Assembly (NCBI RefSeq): GCF_900170025.1
Contig: NZ_FWEX01000006.1
Coordinates: forward strand, 1,199,087 to 1,263,086
Direction of reading: 5' to 3'
Length of the DNA: 64,000 nt
From: Nitrospira sp. ND1
Lineage (GTDB): Bacteria > Nitrospirota > Nitrospiria > Nitrospirales > Nitrospiraceae
In this document: in pieces, positions 42,089 through 51,277 of the stretch
How the letters are laid out: each line of letters starts with the position of its first letter
How positions within the stretch are numbered: position 1 is the stretch's first letter
Notes under the pieces: model-generated
The model's input: the letters and a program-made list of their open reading frames with translations, nothing else
Databases searched by the model: none
Told to the model about the DNA's origin: nothing
Program-made: the position numbers and the translations under genes

Positions 42089-44767
42089 TTATGCGTCCAG
42101 CATCTTACGAATCGTTGAAAAATCGCCGGCCGTCGGCATCACGAAGAGACAGCGGCCACCGCTCCGGGAGGCCCATATCTCTCCAACCGCTCGTTTATCT
42201 TCGGCATCGACACCGTCGAAGAGATGTTTTCCCTTATATTCGACCGCCAGCGTACGGCCGTCCGTCAGTTGACACAGAAAATCAGGATAGAACCAGTCCT
42301 TGGATGTTTGCAGCCGGAAGGAAGTCGATTTGCGTGCAAGATTTCTCACCCAGAATCTCACCTGCGGCAGTCCATCGAGAAACTGCGCACATTGAAACTC
42401 TTCTGTGATCCGCCCTTCGGCCGTCTTTTCCGTCAACTCACCGGGCTTGGGTCCGAAGTAATGCTTCTGAAACTGAAAGCCGCCCTCATACACACGGCTC
42501 GGCTCATAGCCCATGGTCTTGAAGTTAATCGTTCGCTCTTCGGTCACAGTGAGCGGTGAGTCGGAATGAAGCAGCATCTGAAAAGACGCCTTCCGCTCAC
42601 CTTCTCGATGGTCCTGAATACGCGCCGCAATTTCATCGCGGAGCCGGAATCGATCGAGCGCCAGAGTACCGATGTCCGCAATCTCATACTTCGCCGTCAG
42701 CCCACGAATGACCTTTCGAAGAAACTCTGCCGATTCCCCGACGGGAATGTCGTGATGATCGATCTCCCGATCCAGCCAGGCGACGAGCCTTTCTACGGAC
42801 CAGTCATCTTGCCCGCTGAAGTGAAACATCTGCTGGTGCAGCGTGCCGACAAAATCGGCATCGCCTGTATCGCCCAGCAGCGTCGTCTGGACGTCGCCCT
42901 TCTGTCCGACATCGATCACCCCAACCTTCCCATACGGACGAGCCAGCGGGTTATACGCCGCAGGCAACGACGCATCTTTCTCGCTCAGCTTCCAGGGGTG
43001 GTCGAGCAAAAAGGTGCTTTCGAACTCGTACAGCATGCCGTTCTCGGCAAAGCAGAGCAGCGGCACAAGAAAGTCCAATTGCTGCTCATACGGCGACGGC
43101 TTTCTCGGCTTTCCGCTTCCGCCGAAGGCTTGCTCCGCCTGACGAACCATCTCCGCGGCTTCCGCGAGCCTGGCTTTGGCGTCCGGAGTCGTGACACAGC
43201 TTTGCACCTTTTCCAGGTCCTCGCGGTCGAGCGGCACGACGATGGTAATGGCGCCGCTGGCGGCATCGATCCGCACCTTTCCGCCAAGCGCGGGCTCCTG
43301 GACCTGGACGACGGTGGGATCGATTTCGGCAGGACCAACGGTCACAGTCTGCGGCTGCACACCGAGCGGCAGCGTGCCTTGCGGCACGGAAAGGATGATC
43401 CGTTCGGCCTCTGCCTTTGTGAACCCATTGTGTTCCAACGCCTCGCGCAGTTCCGCCAATACCGCCGTAATCGAATCCGAGACAGAGAAGGCATAGGCGC
43501 AATTCAGGTCAGGATGTTGCTTCGCCTGCGCATTCGGCAGCCGAAGAATACGCCCGACGATTTGCTCGATTGCGGTGGCTGACCAGGTTTCCTTCAAGCT
43601 GCAGAGCACATAGGCAAAGGGGCAGTCCCATCCTTCGCGCAGCTTTTCCACCGTGATGATCACCCGGACCGGACATTTCGTCGAGGCGATGTCCCTCACC
43701 CCTTTGAGTTCGTCGAGCCTACCGACAGAGATCTTCACCTCGTCTTTTGAAAGACCGAACTCGCGCACCAACCGGTCACGCAGCGGTTCACAGGCATCGA
43801 CCCGCTCAGCCTGAATCAAGAGAATGGGGCGGATATATTCGGCCGTCTGCTGCCCTTCCAGGACGGCGAGCCGTTCCAGATCGGCTCGAAGCGTGATGGC
43901 TTCCGCCAGCAGTTGGTCCCGCTGACTCGGGTGTCGCGTGACGACCCGCAACGGCAGCTTCACCATCTGCGCCGTTTTTAGTTCCGCCGCCGAGACACGA
44001 TGCAGCACGTTAGAAGGCGTCTTTTCCCGCGCCGGCGTCGCCGTAAACTCGACGATGCACGAGGGCAGGACGTTGCCGAGCGTCGCAAAGGACAGATCGG
44101 TCCGGGCATTGTGCGCCTCATCCACGATGACGATCGGCCGCCGAAGCCGTAGCGCGTTGACTAACGACGGTTTAGGCTTCCCGTCCGCACCGGGGAAGAG
44201 GTCTGCAAGGCGGTCAGGAGGCACATTCAGTACATGTTCGGAGAACGCGCCGTTCTGGTCATAGACCCTGCGCCCGGTCGTGTCCTCGACACGAAACGAT
44301 TGGATGGTGGACACGATCACCACTGTTTGCCCGTCGATGGTTGCACGCGACAAGCGCAACGCCTCGTCGATGGTCATCACTTCGACCGCCCCGCAAGCCA
44401 ATTCCAGCGCACGGCGGTACGGATGGCGTGGATCGCGCAATGCATCCGCCGTTTGATCTAGAATCGTATTGCTCGGCACCAGCCAGAGCACCACCGCTCG
44501 CTCGGCCCGCATGAACTGGCGCTGAGCCAATCCAGCCGCATAGCAGGCCAGTAAGGTCTTGCCGCCCCCGGTCGGCACGCGCAAGCAGACATAGGGCATG
44601 TCCGGCCCGAGCCCTGCAGCCGAGACCGGAAAGTACGGCGCTGCCTCACCGAATCGACGCGTGACCTCCCGGAAGGCGACCTCCGGCGTTTTGGTCTGGG
44701 CAGTGCAGCGGAAGAAGTCGCCTAACGACTCCAACACCCGCTCCTGATAGTCTTTGAGCGTAATCAC
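42089..44767 (-). CDS. Type III-like restriction enzyme subunit (SF2 helicase with PD-(D/E)XK nuclease)
   Basis: The frame is open to 45091, but the GTG at 44767 forms a GTGA overlap with the upstream stop and starts right before the LKDYQERVLESL helix, giving 892 residues. PTGGGKT (65-71) is Walker A, DEAH (216-219) motif II, and FTATP motif III. The C-terminal PDFLCQLTDGRTLAVEYKG is a PD...EXK nuclease signature. It would translocate on DNA and cut it together with the methyltransferase two genes upstream. Length fits Type III Res subunits. No frame damage is seen. Confidence 0.9.
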   Translation of the reverse strand: MITLKDYQERVLESLGDFFRCTAQTKTPEVAFREVTRRFGEAAPYFPVSAAGLGPDMPYVCLRVPTGGGKTLLACYAAGLAQRQFMRAERAVVLWLVPSNTILDQTADALRDPRHPYRRALELACGAVEVMTIDEALRLSRATIDGQTVVIVSTIQSFRVEDTTGRRVYDQNGAFSEHVLNVPPDRLADLFPGADGKPKPSLVNALRLRRPIVIVDEAHNARTDLSFATLGNVLPSCIVEFTATPAREKTPSNVLHRVSAAELKTAQMVKLPLRVVTRHPSQRDQLLAEAITLRADLERLAVLEGQQTAEYIRPILLIQAERVDACEPLRDRLVREFGLSKDEVKISVGRLDELKGVRDIASTKCPVRVIITVEKLREGWDCPFAYVLCSLKETWSATAIEQIVGRILRLPNAQAKQHPDLNCAYAFSVSDSITAVLAELREALEHNGFTKAEAERIILSVPQGTLPLGVQPQTVTVGPAEIDPTVVQVQEPALGGKVRIDAASGAITIVVPLDREDLEKVQSCVTTPDAKARLAEAAEMVRQAEQAFGGSGKPRKPSPYEQQLDFLVPLLCFAENGMLYEFESTFLLDHPWKLSEKDASLPAAYNPLARPYGKVGVIDVGQKGDVQTTLLGDTGDADFVGTLHQQMFHFSGQDDWSVERLVAWLDREIDHHDIPVGESAEFLRKVIRGLTAKYEIADIGTLALDRFRLRDEIAARIQDHREGERKASFQMLLHSDSPLTVTEERTINFKTMGYEPSRVYEGGFQFQKHYFGPKPGELTEKTAEGRITEEFQCAQFLDGLPQVRFWVRNLARKSTSFRLQTSKDWFYPDFLCQLTDGRTLAVEYKGKHLFDGVDAEDKRAVGEIWASRSGGRCLFVMPTAGDFSTIRKMLDA

Positions 44768-45357
44768 GACTTGCCCTTCGAATGGAAGCCAATCCGCCGT
44801 GTGGGAGCAGCCGGAGGCGGCTGCAACAGCGGTAACAGCTTCTCGTAGACGTCCAACAAGGCCGTGTCGTGCTCGAGCAACGTGCGATCGATTTCGGCCA
44901 AACGTTTCAGAATGGCGTGATTCGCGGCAACATGCTCGCGCAGGCGGACAAACGCCCGCACCACAAACACACTCATCTGGACCGCCCGCTCGCTGCGAAG
45001 AATGTTCGCGGCCATCACGGCACCATGTTCCGTGAAAGCCCAGGGGCAATACCGACGCCCGCCGTGGGAGGTGGTCACAATCTGTGACCACCTCGGATGA
45101 ACCTCCGTCGATTCAGCATGTTGCAAACTTGAGGTCGCAAATTGCGACCTCAAATTGCCGAACTCAGTAGTCGTCAGTTGAAAGGCGAAATCATGCGGGA
45201 ACCGCTGTCGGTTCCGTTTGAATGCCTCATTGAATCGTTTTGTTGTCACCCCGTAGAGACGAGCCAAGTCTGCATCAAGAATCACGCGCTGATTCCTGAT
45301 GACAAAAATCAACGGCTCTAGGGGGCCATGTGAGGGCGATTTCTTGCGAGTAGCCAT
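44764..45357 (-). CDS. ORF6N-domain DNA-binding protein
   Basis: A 197-residue protein whose N-terminal part (FVIRNQRVILDADLARLYGV, then KRFNEAFKRNRQRFPHDFAFQLT, read in parts) is the ORF6N domain found in phage antirepressors and in small genomic regulators. WAFTEHGAVMAANIL follows, as in the family. A coiled-coil-like C-terminus probably dimerises it. It lies between mod and res with 4-bp spacing on the mod side and 4-bp overlap on the res side. A role in controlling or aiding the restriction system is therefore likely but untested. Confidence 0.88.
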   Translation of the reverse strand: MATRKKSPSHGPLEPLIFVIRNQRVILDADLARLYGVTTKRFNEAFKRNRQRFPHDFAFQLTTTEFGNLRSQFATSSLQHAESTEVHPRWSQIVTTSHGGRRYCPWAFTEHGAVMAANILRSERAVQMSVFVVRAFVRLREHVAANHAILKRLAEIDRTLLEHDTALLDVYEKLLPLLQPPPAAPTRRIGFHSKGKS

Positions 45358-45360
45358 GCG

Positions 45361-46980
45361 TCAACTCACCTTGATCTCGTAGGGCGTCTGCCTGACCAGA
45401 ATCCGCTCCGCTTGTAACCGGTCCTTTCCCAGTAGACACCCGGCACAATAAATCACCTTCTGCCCGTCGTACGTCGGGAGCTGTGCCAAGACAGAACGCG
45501 TGAGCACGTTACCGCCATTCGCCGTCTTGTCGTTCAGAATGCCGTTATAGAGCAGATACACCCCCACGCCACGACACTCGCCGAGCAACGGCGATTTGGT
45601 CACGCGTCCACGCGGCAAGGGCTCACCTGTTTCGGTGAAATAGACATGCCTTGCCAAATCGGCAAAGCTCACGGTCTCACGGATCTTCCCGCTCTCATCG
45701 AACAACGACTCGCCTAACTCGCAATAGCGGAACCCACCGCCGAGACCTTCCACCTTGCCACCATTCGTATTTGCATAGCCGGACGCAGCGCGCCGCACAC
45801 GCTCAGCAGTAACTTGTCTTGCGATCTTCGCTTCTATCTCGACGAGGATAAAGCGGCGCGGCGCCTGATCCACCATGGCTTGATTAAGCTTCAGAACTGC
45901 ATGGCCGGTTGTGCCAGAACCAGCGAAGGAGTCGAGGACCAAATCTCCTGGGCTAGTAGCAATTTGGACTATTCGCTCGATCAATCGCGTGGGCTTTGGT
46001 GTGACAAAAACAGATTCTGAATCAGAAAACTCGACGAGCTGTAGCAGCTCTTTCTTTGCATCCTGAGTGTGGCCAACATCACCGTAGAACCACATCGTTT
46101 GCGGGACAACGCCTTGTTTGACTTCAGACAGGAATCGCTTCAATTGTGGAATTGAGTCACCTTTCCTCCCCCACCAGATTCTTTTCTCGGAATCGAATGC
46201 AGCAAACTTCTCCTTCGATATTGTCCAATAACGACCTTTGGGTGGCCCAGCGATGATTCGGCCAGACGGGCATGTAACCGAGTAAAGCCCCTCGCTGTAG
46301 GGATTACGCCCGGAAAGATCGCTGGTCTTCCAAGCCCCTCGTGGGTCGTTGTCGCGATTTATATATGCAGAGTCCTGCTCTTCGCTTCGAGGGACGAGGT
46401 TCGGCCTCCACACTTCTGCCTTCTTAGCATAAACGACTATATAGTCGTGATCTTCAGAGAAGTGTCGCGCCGAGTTCTTCGGCGAATACACCTTCTGCCA
46501 CAACACAGTAGTGATGAAGTTGTCGGGACCAAAGATTTCATCCATTGCATAGCGCAATGCATGAATCTCGTTGTCGTCGAGACTGATAAAAATCGCGCCA
46601 TCTTCTCGAAGAAACTGCCGCAGCAACGCCAGCCTTGGATACATCATGCAGAGCCAGCGGTCATGGCGATCGAGCGTTTCGCCCTCTTTGCCGACAACCT
46701 TGCCAAGCCATTCGCGCATCAAAGGACTGTTCACGTTGTCGTTGTAGACCCAGTTCTCGTTGCCGGTATTGTAGGGCGGGTCGATGTAAATACACTTCAC
46801 CTGGCCCGCGTAATAGGGGAGTAACGCTTTTAGGGCTACCAGGTTGTCACCCTGCACAATAAGGTTGCCCTCACCCGGCTCGCCGCACGCGAGATCGGGG
46901 ACATCCTTCAGCAAGTGAAACGGCACTTGCTGATGGTGATTGACCACCGCTTCTTTTCCGATCCAGTTGAGTGTAGGCAT
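45361..46980 (-). CDS. Type III-like site-specific DNA methyltransferase (Mod)
   Basis: The ATG at 46980 (MPTLNWIGKEAV) gives 539 residues; the longer frame to 47061 has no family sense. DPPYNTG (67-73) is catalytic motif IV of adenine-N6 methyltransferases and LVLDSFAGSGTTGHAVL (about 340) is SAM-binding motif I. The order IV before I marks the beta class used by Type III Mod subunits. The target-recognition part lies between and after. It heads the three-gene mod-ORF6N-res operon. Confidence 0.92.
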   Translation of the reverse strand: MPTLNWIGKEAVVNHHQQVPFHLLKDVPDLACGEPGEGNLIVQGDNLVALKALLPYYAGQVKCIYIDPPYNTGNENWVYNDNVNSPLMREWLGKVVGKEGETLDRHDRWLCMMYPRLALLRQFLREDGAIFISLDDNEIHALRYAMDEIFGPDNFITTVLWQKVYSPKNSARHFSEDHDYIVVYAKKAEVWRPNLVPRSEEQDSAYINRDNDPRGAWKTSDLSGRNPYSEGLYSVTCPSGRIIAGPPKGRYWTISKEKFAAFDSEKRIWWGRKGDSIPQLKRFLSEVKQGVVPQTMWFYGDVGHTQDAKKELLQLVEFSDSESVFVTPKPTRLIERIVQIATSPGDLVLDSFAGSGTTGHAVLKLNQAMVDQAPRRFILVEIEAKIARQVTAERVRRAASGYANTNGGKVEGLGGGFRYCELGESLFDESGKIRETVSFADLARHVYFTETGEPLPRGRVTKSPLLGECRGVGVYLLYNGILNDKTANGGNVLTRSVLAQLPTYDGQKVIYCAGCLLGKDRLQAERILVRQTPYEIKVS

Positions 46981-47199
46981 GCGAGTTTCCGATGAGTAGA
47001 CGCCGCTGAGGGATACCCCTTTCCCGTGAGGGAAATCAACTGCCTGGCAGGGCTTTCCCAATCATCCGGAGATCTGAATCCAGCGAAGACCTTCTGATGC
47101 CGGGGTGCGCGTGCAGAAAGATGAGGGGCACCGGCCCCATTTCAGTCTGGGTCGAGTGATCGAAGAGGTGAGAGGAGCTATCGCTGAGAATAACCGATA

Positions 47200-47541
47200 T
47201 CAGGGGTGTTCCGGAGGAACATGGGGTTCGATTGCCGAGATCAAAGCCGGAACGTCATGCACTGCAATCTCCCAGACCCTTAGCAGATCCAGCCGAAAAT
47301 AGTCATGCGCAATGCGATGACGCATGGCAATTACCTGCTTCCACGGTATGGTAGACAGCCGGGCTCTAGTTTCTTCGGAAATCTTCCCGGCAGCCTCACC
47401 GATGTTTTCGAGCGCTTTCGCAATCGCATGCTGATGCAGGCCGCTCTGTCGAAACTGCTCCCATGTAAGATCGGCGCGGAATTCGAGGACGCGCCTGGCC
47501 CCGATGAGCATATCGAGCAGATACGCATCATCACGCCACAT
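47200..47541 (-). CDS. hepT: HepT-like RNase toxin (DUF86)
   Basis: A 113-residue helical protein. RHRIAHDYF (about residues 73-81) is the R-x4-H-x-Y catalytic motif of the HEPN/HepT ribonucleases. [18 protein letters not shown] is the typical preceding helix. The gene overlaps the nucleotidyltransferase gene by 11 bp. In characterised pairs the toxin is silenced by AMP addition to the tyrosine of this motif by the MntA partner. Confidence 0.9.
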   Translation of the reverse strand: MWRDDAYLLDMLIGARRVLEFRADLTWEQFRQSGLHQHAIAKALENIGEAAGKISEETRARLSTIPWKQVIAMRHRIAHDYFRLDLLRVWEIAVHDVPALISAIEPHVPPEHP

Positions 47542-47848
47542 AGATGGGTTCCATGTGGGTCAGGATATGTTTGCGTCGTATGTAGTTCGGGCTTTCGTCG
47601 ATCAGTCGCTTTTCGACCAAATCCACCGTCCGCCCGATGAGAGATTCGAGTTCACCCTTCATTTCAAGCAAATGCTCGAATTTCCAGTCGGCCTGCGGCG
47701 CAAACGTGACCAACACGTCCACATCGCTGTCCGGCCTGAAATCCCTCCGCAGCACGGAGCCGAAAAGGGCCAGCTGGTGAATGCGCCATTTCTCACAAAA
47801 CGCAGCAATCTGCTGTTTCGGCAATTCAATGCCTATCGTTCCACCCAT
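47531..47848 (-). CDS. mntA: MntA-like nucleotidyltransferase antitoxin
   Basis: A 105-residue minimal nucleotidyltransferase. [20 protein letters not shown] (29-48) is the GSxxR ... SDxD active-site motif, with the two Asp that bind metal. VDLVEKRLI supplies the third acidic position. It precedes and overlaps the HepT gene, the usual order. It should neutralise HepT by nucleotide transfer. The pair ends the defence/addiction stretch that begins at 41.4 kb. Confidence 0.9.
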   Translation of the reverse strand: MGGTIGIELPKQQIAAFCEKWRIHQLALFGSVLRRDFRPDSDVDVLVTFAPQADWKFEHLLEMKGELESLIGRTVDLVEKRLIDESPNYIRRKHILTHMEPIYVA

Positions 47849-48133
47849 GCAGCACTTCTCCGGCTCACATCAATTGAGGGGTACCCTTTTTCCATATTGC
47901 CACAGGGGGCGGTGTCCAGCAATCCTCAACTGCGCGCAACCTTCTTACCCGCCCAACCCACTAGCACGCCGAGACGTGCCATTCACCCAAGCGAGGCACT
48001 TCCTAGGGTGCGCGTTCTGCGAGCAAGAGGATGCGGAACGCTGGCCCTCTCTTCTCCTCCGTTTGACACTCCCCGAACCCCTTTGTTACTCTCTCGCGCA
48101 CATGACAACGTACAGCTTCCGAGTGACGTCCGC

Positions 48134-49057
48134 ATGAGCCCCACGAGCCAACTTTCCCCGACCGGCCTGGATATCCGTCAGTACCTCGAACGGAAACGCG
48201 AGGAGGTGGATCAGTATCTGCAATCGGTCATTCCGAGCGCCGAGACCATGCCCACGACGCTGCATGAGAGCATGCGGTACAGCCTGTTCGCGGGCGGGAA
48301 GCGGGTCCGGCCCATTCTGGCGATCGCCGCCGCCGAAGCGGTGGGCCACGCAGGGAAGGCCGTCTTGCCCGTTGCGTCCTCGCTGGAATTGATCCACACC
48401 TATTCCCTCATTCACGACGATCTCCCGGCGATGGACAATGACGACTTTCGCCGCGGGAAACCGACCAACCACAAGGTCTACGGCGAAGCGATGGCGATCC
48501 TGGCCGGCGACGCGCTGCTGACCATGGCCTTCGAACTCTGCGCCCGCGCGAATGCCGAGCACAGTCTCGATGCCGCGCGCCAGGTCCAACTGATCCGCGA
48601 ACTGGCCGTCGGGTCCGGCAACCTCGGCATGGTCGGCGGGCAAGTCCTCGACATTCAGGCCGAAAACAAGGACATCGACCTCGCCACGTTGCAGTCCATC
48701 CACAAGCACAAGACCGGCATGCTGATTCGAGCCGCCGTGCGGATGGGCGCGATCACCGCCGGGGCGATGCCCGCACAACTCGACGACCTGACCTTCTATG
48801 CCGAGCAAATCGGCCTGGCCTTCCAAATCGCCGACGATGTGTTAAACGTCACCGGTACGCGCGAGGAACTCGGCAAGAATCCCAACACCGACGCCCAACG
48901 CGGCAAAAAAACCTACCCGACGTTTTATGGCGTCGAGGGAGCCAAGCAACTGGCGGAAGAGTGCGTCACCCGAGCCAACGACCGGCTCGCCTCCTTCGGT
49001 TCGAAAGCCGATCCTCTCCGCGAACTGGCCCGGTATATCACCTCGCGGAAAAATTAA
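48134..49057 (+). CDS. ispA: Polyprenyl (farnesyl/geranylgeranyl) diphosphate synthase
   Basis: The ATG at 48134 is chosen because the family N-terminus starts there; the frame is open far upstream through non-coding sequence. The 307-residue enzyme has LIHDDLPAMDND (first Asp-rich motif, DDxxD with two inserted residues, as in bacterial FPP/GGPP synthases) and FQIADDVLNVTG (second Asp-rich motif). GGKRVRP binds the allylic phosphate. It makes C15 or C20 precursors for hopanoids, carotenoids or quinones, consistent with the next two genes. Chain length is not decided here. Confidence 0.92.
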   Translation: MSPTSQLSPTGLDIRQYLERKREEVDQYLQSVIPSAETMPTTLHESMRYSLFAGGKRVRPILAIAAAEAVGHAGKAVLPVASSLELIHTYSLIHDDLPAMDNDDFRRGKPTNHKVYGEAMAILAGDALLTMAFELCARANAEHSLDAARQVQLIRELAVGSGNLGMVGGQVLDIQAENKDIDLATLQSIHKHKTGMLIRAAVRMGAITAGAMPAQLDDLTFYAEQIGLAFQIADDVLNVTGTREELGKNPNTDAQRGKKTYPTFYGVEGAKQLAEECVTRANDRLASFGSKADPLRELARYITSRKN

Positions 49058-49058
49058 C

Positions 49059-49160
49059 CGTGAGGCGTGAAACGTAAGACGTGAAACGCGACCCCCTCCT
49101 CCAGACCATCATCTCTCCCAACATACCTTTCACCTTTCACGTTTCTCCTTTTACGTCTTC
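49059..49160. repeat. Complementary TTTCACG/CGTGAAA tracts between two genes
   Basis: GGCGTGAAACGTAAGACG with GTGAAACG (49063-49088) faces CTTTCACCTTTCACG, TTTCTCC and TTTTACGTC (49128-49160). The two runs can pair over most of their length across the short gap. This looks like a degenerate palindromic repeat of period about 7-8. Confidence 0.5.
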
Positions 49161-49163
49161 CCC

Positions 49164-50147
49164 ATGAAGGCTCTCGTCACCGGCGCAACGGGGTTTGTCG
49201 GCGGGGCTGTGGCGCGCGCCCTGGTCAAGACAGGCATCGAGGTTCGCGTGCTCTCGCGGAAGGGCGCAGACCTCCAGAACCTGGCCGGGCTCCCGGTCGA
49301 ACAGGTTGATGGAGACCTACGCAACCCCGAGTCGCTCCGGCGTGCCCTCACCGGTTGCCGGCAGCTCTATCACGTGGCGGCGCATTACGCCCTTTGGGCG
49401 AAAGACCCTTCGATCTTCTACGACATCAACGTCACCGGCACGCGCACCCTGCTGGAGGCAGCGCGCGAGGTCGGCATCGAACGGACCGTCTACTGCAGCA
49501 CCATCGGCGCGATCGGCCTACCGCCGGGCGGAGGACCAGGGACGGAAGAAACACCGGTGTCGCTGGAACAGATGGCCGGCCATTACAAGCGTTCAAAATA
49601 TCTGGCCGAGCAGGAAGTGCTGAAACTCGCGCGCGAAGGCTTACCAGTCGTCATCGTGAACCCCAGCGCGCCGGTCGGGGAAGCCGATGTGAAGCCCACC
49701 CCCACCGGTCAAATCATCGTGGACTTCATGAAGGGCCGCATGCCCGCCTACATCGAAACCGGCATGAACCTGATCGACGTGGACGACGTGGCCCAAGGCC
49801 ACCTGCTCGCAATGCAGAAGGGCCGGCAGGGCGAACGCTACATCCTCGGCAACAAGAATCTGCTCCTCAATGACGTGTTCCAGATCCTCAGCCGGATCAC
49901 CGGGGTGAAGGCCCCGACCATCAAACTACCGCGCCTCGCCATTCTGCCCCTGGCCTATGCGAATCAGTGGATCTCGAACCTCACGGGTGTGCCCCCGCGC
50001 ATTCCGCTCGAAGGCGTGAAGATGGCCAAATACAAGATGCATTACGATTGCAGTAAAGCGATCCGGGAACTCGGCCTGCCCCAAACACCGGTCGAGGTGG
50101 CGCTTGAAAAGGCGGTGCGATGGTTTCGTTCACATGGCTACGCTTAG
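49164..50147 (+). CDS. hpnA: NAD-dependent epimerase/dehydratase, HpnA-like
   Basis: A 327-residue extended short-chain dehydrogenase. ALVTGATGFVGGAVARAL (3-20) binds NAD, STIGAIG holds the Ser/Thr, and HYKRSKYLAE holds the catalytic Tyr-x3-Lys. The series LPVVIVNPSAPVGEADVKPTPTG, read in parts, is characteristic of the hopanoid-associated sugar epimerase HpnA. Placement after a prenyl diphosphate synthase supports a role in isoprenoid or hopanoid lipid metabolism. The real substrate of HpnA is still unclear in general. Confidence 0.87.
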   Translation: MKALVTGATGFVGGAVARALVKTGIEVRVLSRKGADLQNLAGLPVEQVDGDLRNPESLRRALTGCRQLYHVAAHYALWAKDPSIFYDINVTGTRTLLEAAREVGIERTVYCSTIGAIGLPPGGGPGTEETPVSLEQMAGHYKRSKYLAEQEVLKLAREGLPVVIVNPSAPVGEADVKPTPTGQIIVDFMKGRMPAYIETGMNLIDVDDVAQGHLLAMQKGRQGERYILGNKNLLLNDVFQILSRITGVKAPTIKLPRLAILPLAYANQWISNLTGVPPRIPLEGVKMAKYKMHYDCSKAIRELGLPQTPVEVALEKAVRWFRSHGYA

Positions 50148-50357
50148 TCGGATGCTGGAAAAGGCCTCCACCTGCATTCTCCGCTCGACAGGCTCCTCAA
50201 CATATCCACGGAGAAAGAGCTGTCCCGGCAGCTCGGGGTGGGTGGGTAAGAACTGGCACGCCTCCGGTCTTGTCGTCGCCTGGGGCAGGGCCGTGTCTTG
50301 ACGCGCCGTGGTGGACGGGTAAGAACGTGATTTTTTTGAGCATCCGTTGATCCCCCG

Positions 50358-51170
50358 ATGGAAATCCTTCTCCTTTTCTTTAAAACCATTCTGCTCCGCC
50401 CCTACGTTTTTGCCTTCCTCGCCGCGTTTCTGGTTTCAGCCATTGCGTTGATCGGCTGGCCGCGGACCTGGCGCTTCTGGCTCATCAGCTGGATCACCGC
50501 CTTCGTCTGTGAATTTTCTTCGACGCGCAACGGCATTCCCTTCGGCTGGTACTTTTACAACGGTTCCACGGTCGGGCAGGAACTGTACTTCTCCAACATC
50601 CCCTTCATGGACTCGATTTCGTTCTCGTTCCTGCTGTTCGCCAGTTATTGCCTGGCTCTATTATTGCTGCTGCCGGTCCAATCGAGTTCATGCGCCGACA
50701 CTACGTCACGGCTTCCCGATCTGAAGTTCGATCTGCCGCTCCGGACAAGTTGGCCGGTCTTTGCCTTAACCATCCTGCTCTTCGCGTTCATCGATATGGT
50801 CATCGATCCGGTCGCGTTGCGAGGTGACCGTTGGTTTCTGGGAAAGATTTATTACTACCCGGATCCCGGCGTGCATTTCGGCGTCCCGATGGCGAACTAC
50901 GTGGGCTGGGCGGTCGTCGGCGCGATCTCCCTCTTGATCTATTTCCCCCTGGACCGACGACTCCAACACCCCTTGCCGGATCACCGTCCTTCAACCACCC
51001 ATCGCCTGCTGCTGGGCGGCGGACTCTATTACGGAGTGCTCGCCTTTAACCTGGCCATGACGTTCTGGATCGGCGAAACACTCCAAGGCACCACCGGCCT
51101 GCTGATGTATGTGCCGGTGACGGCCATCCTGTTGCTACGCCTGCTCGCGCCTGCAACACAATCTGCGTAA
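50358..51170 (+). CDS. Carotenoid biosynthesis membrane protein (CruF-like)
   Basis: A 270-residue membrane protein with about seven helices. FVCEFSSTRNGIPFGWYFYN, FIDMVIDPVALRGDRWFLGK and YYPDPGVHFGVPMANYVGW (the last lacking only one neighbour residue) are the conserved blocks of the CruF/bisanhydrobacterioruberin-hydratase family. Acidic and His residues within the helices suit water addition to the terminal double bond of an acyclic or monocyclic carotenoid. It lies 210 bp downstream of hpnA with its own possible promoter (TTGACG near 50296). Confidence 0.85.
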   Translation: MEILLLFFKTILLRPYVFAFLAAFLVSAIALIGWPRTWRFWLISWITAFVCEFSSTRNGIPFGWYFYNGSTVGQELYFSNIPFMDSISFSFLLFASYCLALLLLLPVQSSSCADTTSRLPDLKFDLPLRTSWPVFALTILLFAFIDMVIDPVALRGDRWFLGKIYYYPDPGVHFGVPMANYVGWAVVGAISLLIYFPLDRRLQHPLPDHRPSTTHRLLLGGGLYYGVLAFNLAMTFWIGETLQGTTGLLMYVPVTAILLLRLLAPATQSA

Positions 51171-51207
51171 ACACACCCGAAGCAGGGCCGCTGCGAACGC
51201 GCCATCA

Positions 51208-51237
51208 TTGGCATTCATTCAATCGAGTCTGTATATT
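51208..51237 (+). promoter_or_regulatory. Possible sigma70-type promoter
   Basis: TTGGCA (51208-51213) and TATATT (51232-51237) are separated by 18 bp and lie 40 bp upstream of the cytochrome start. The fit is moderate. Confidence 0.4.
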
Positions 51238-51277
51238 GTTCTATGGCGTTGCGCCTGAACTGGAAGGTGTGTCCCCG

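Noticed and set aside
48211..48399. Short minus-strand frame inside the prenyl diphosphate synthase gene
   Set aside because: It is opposite a gene with both Asp-rich motifs and has no features of its own.
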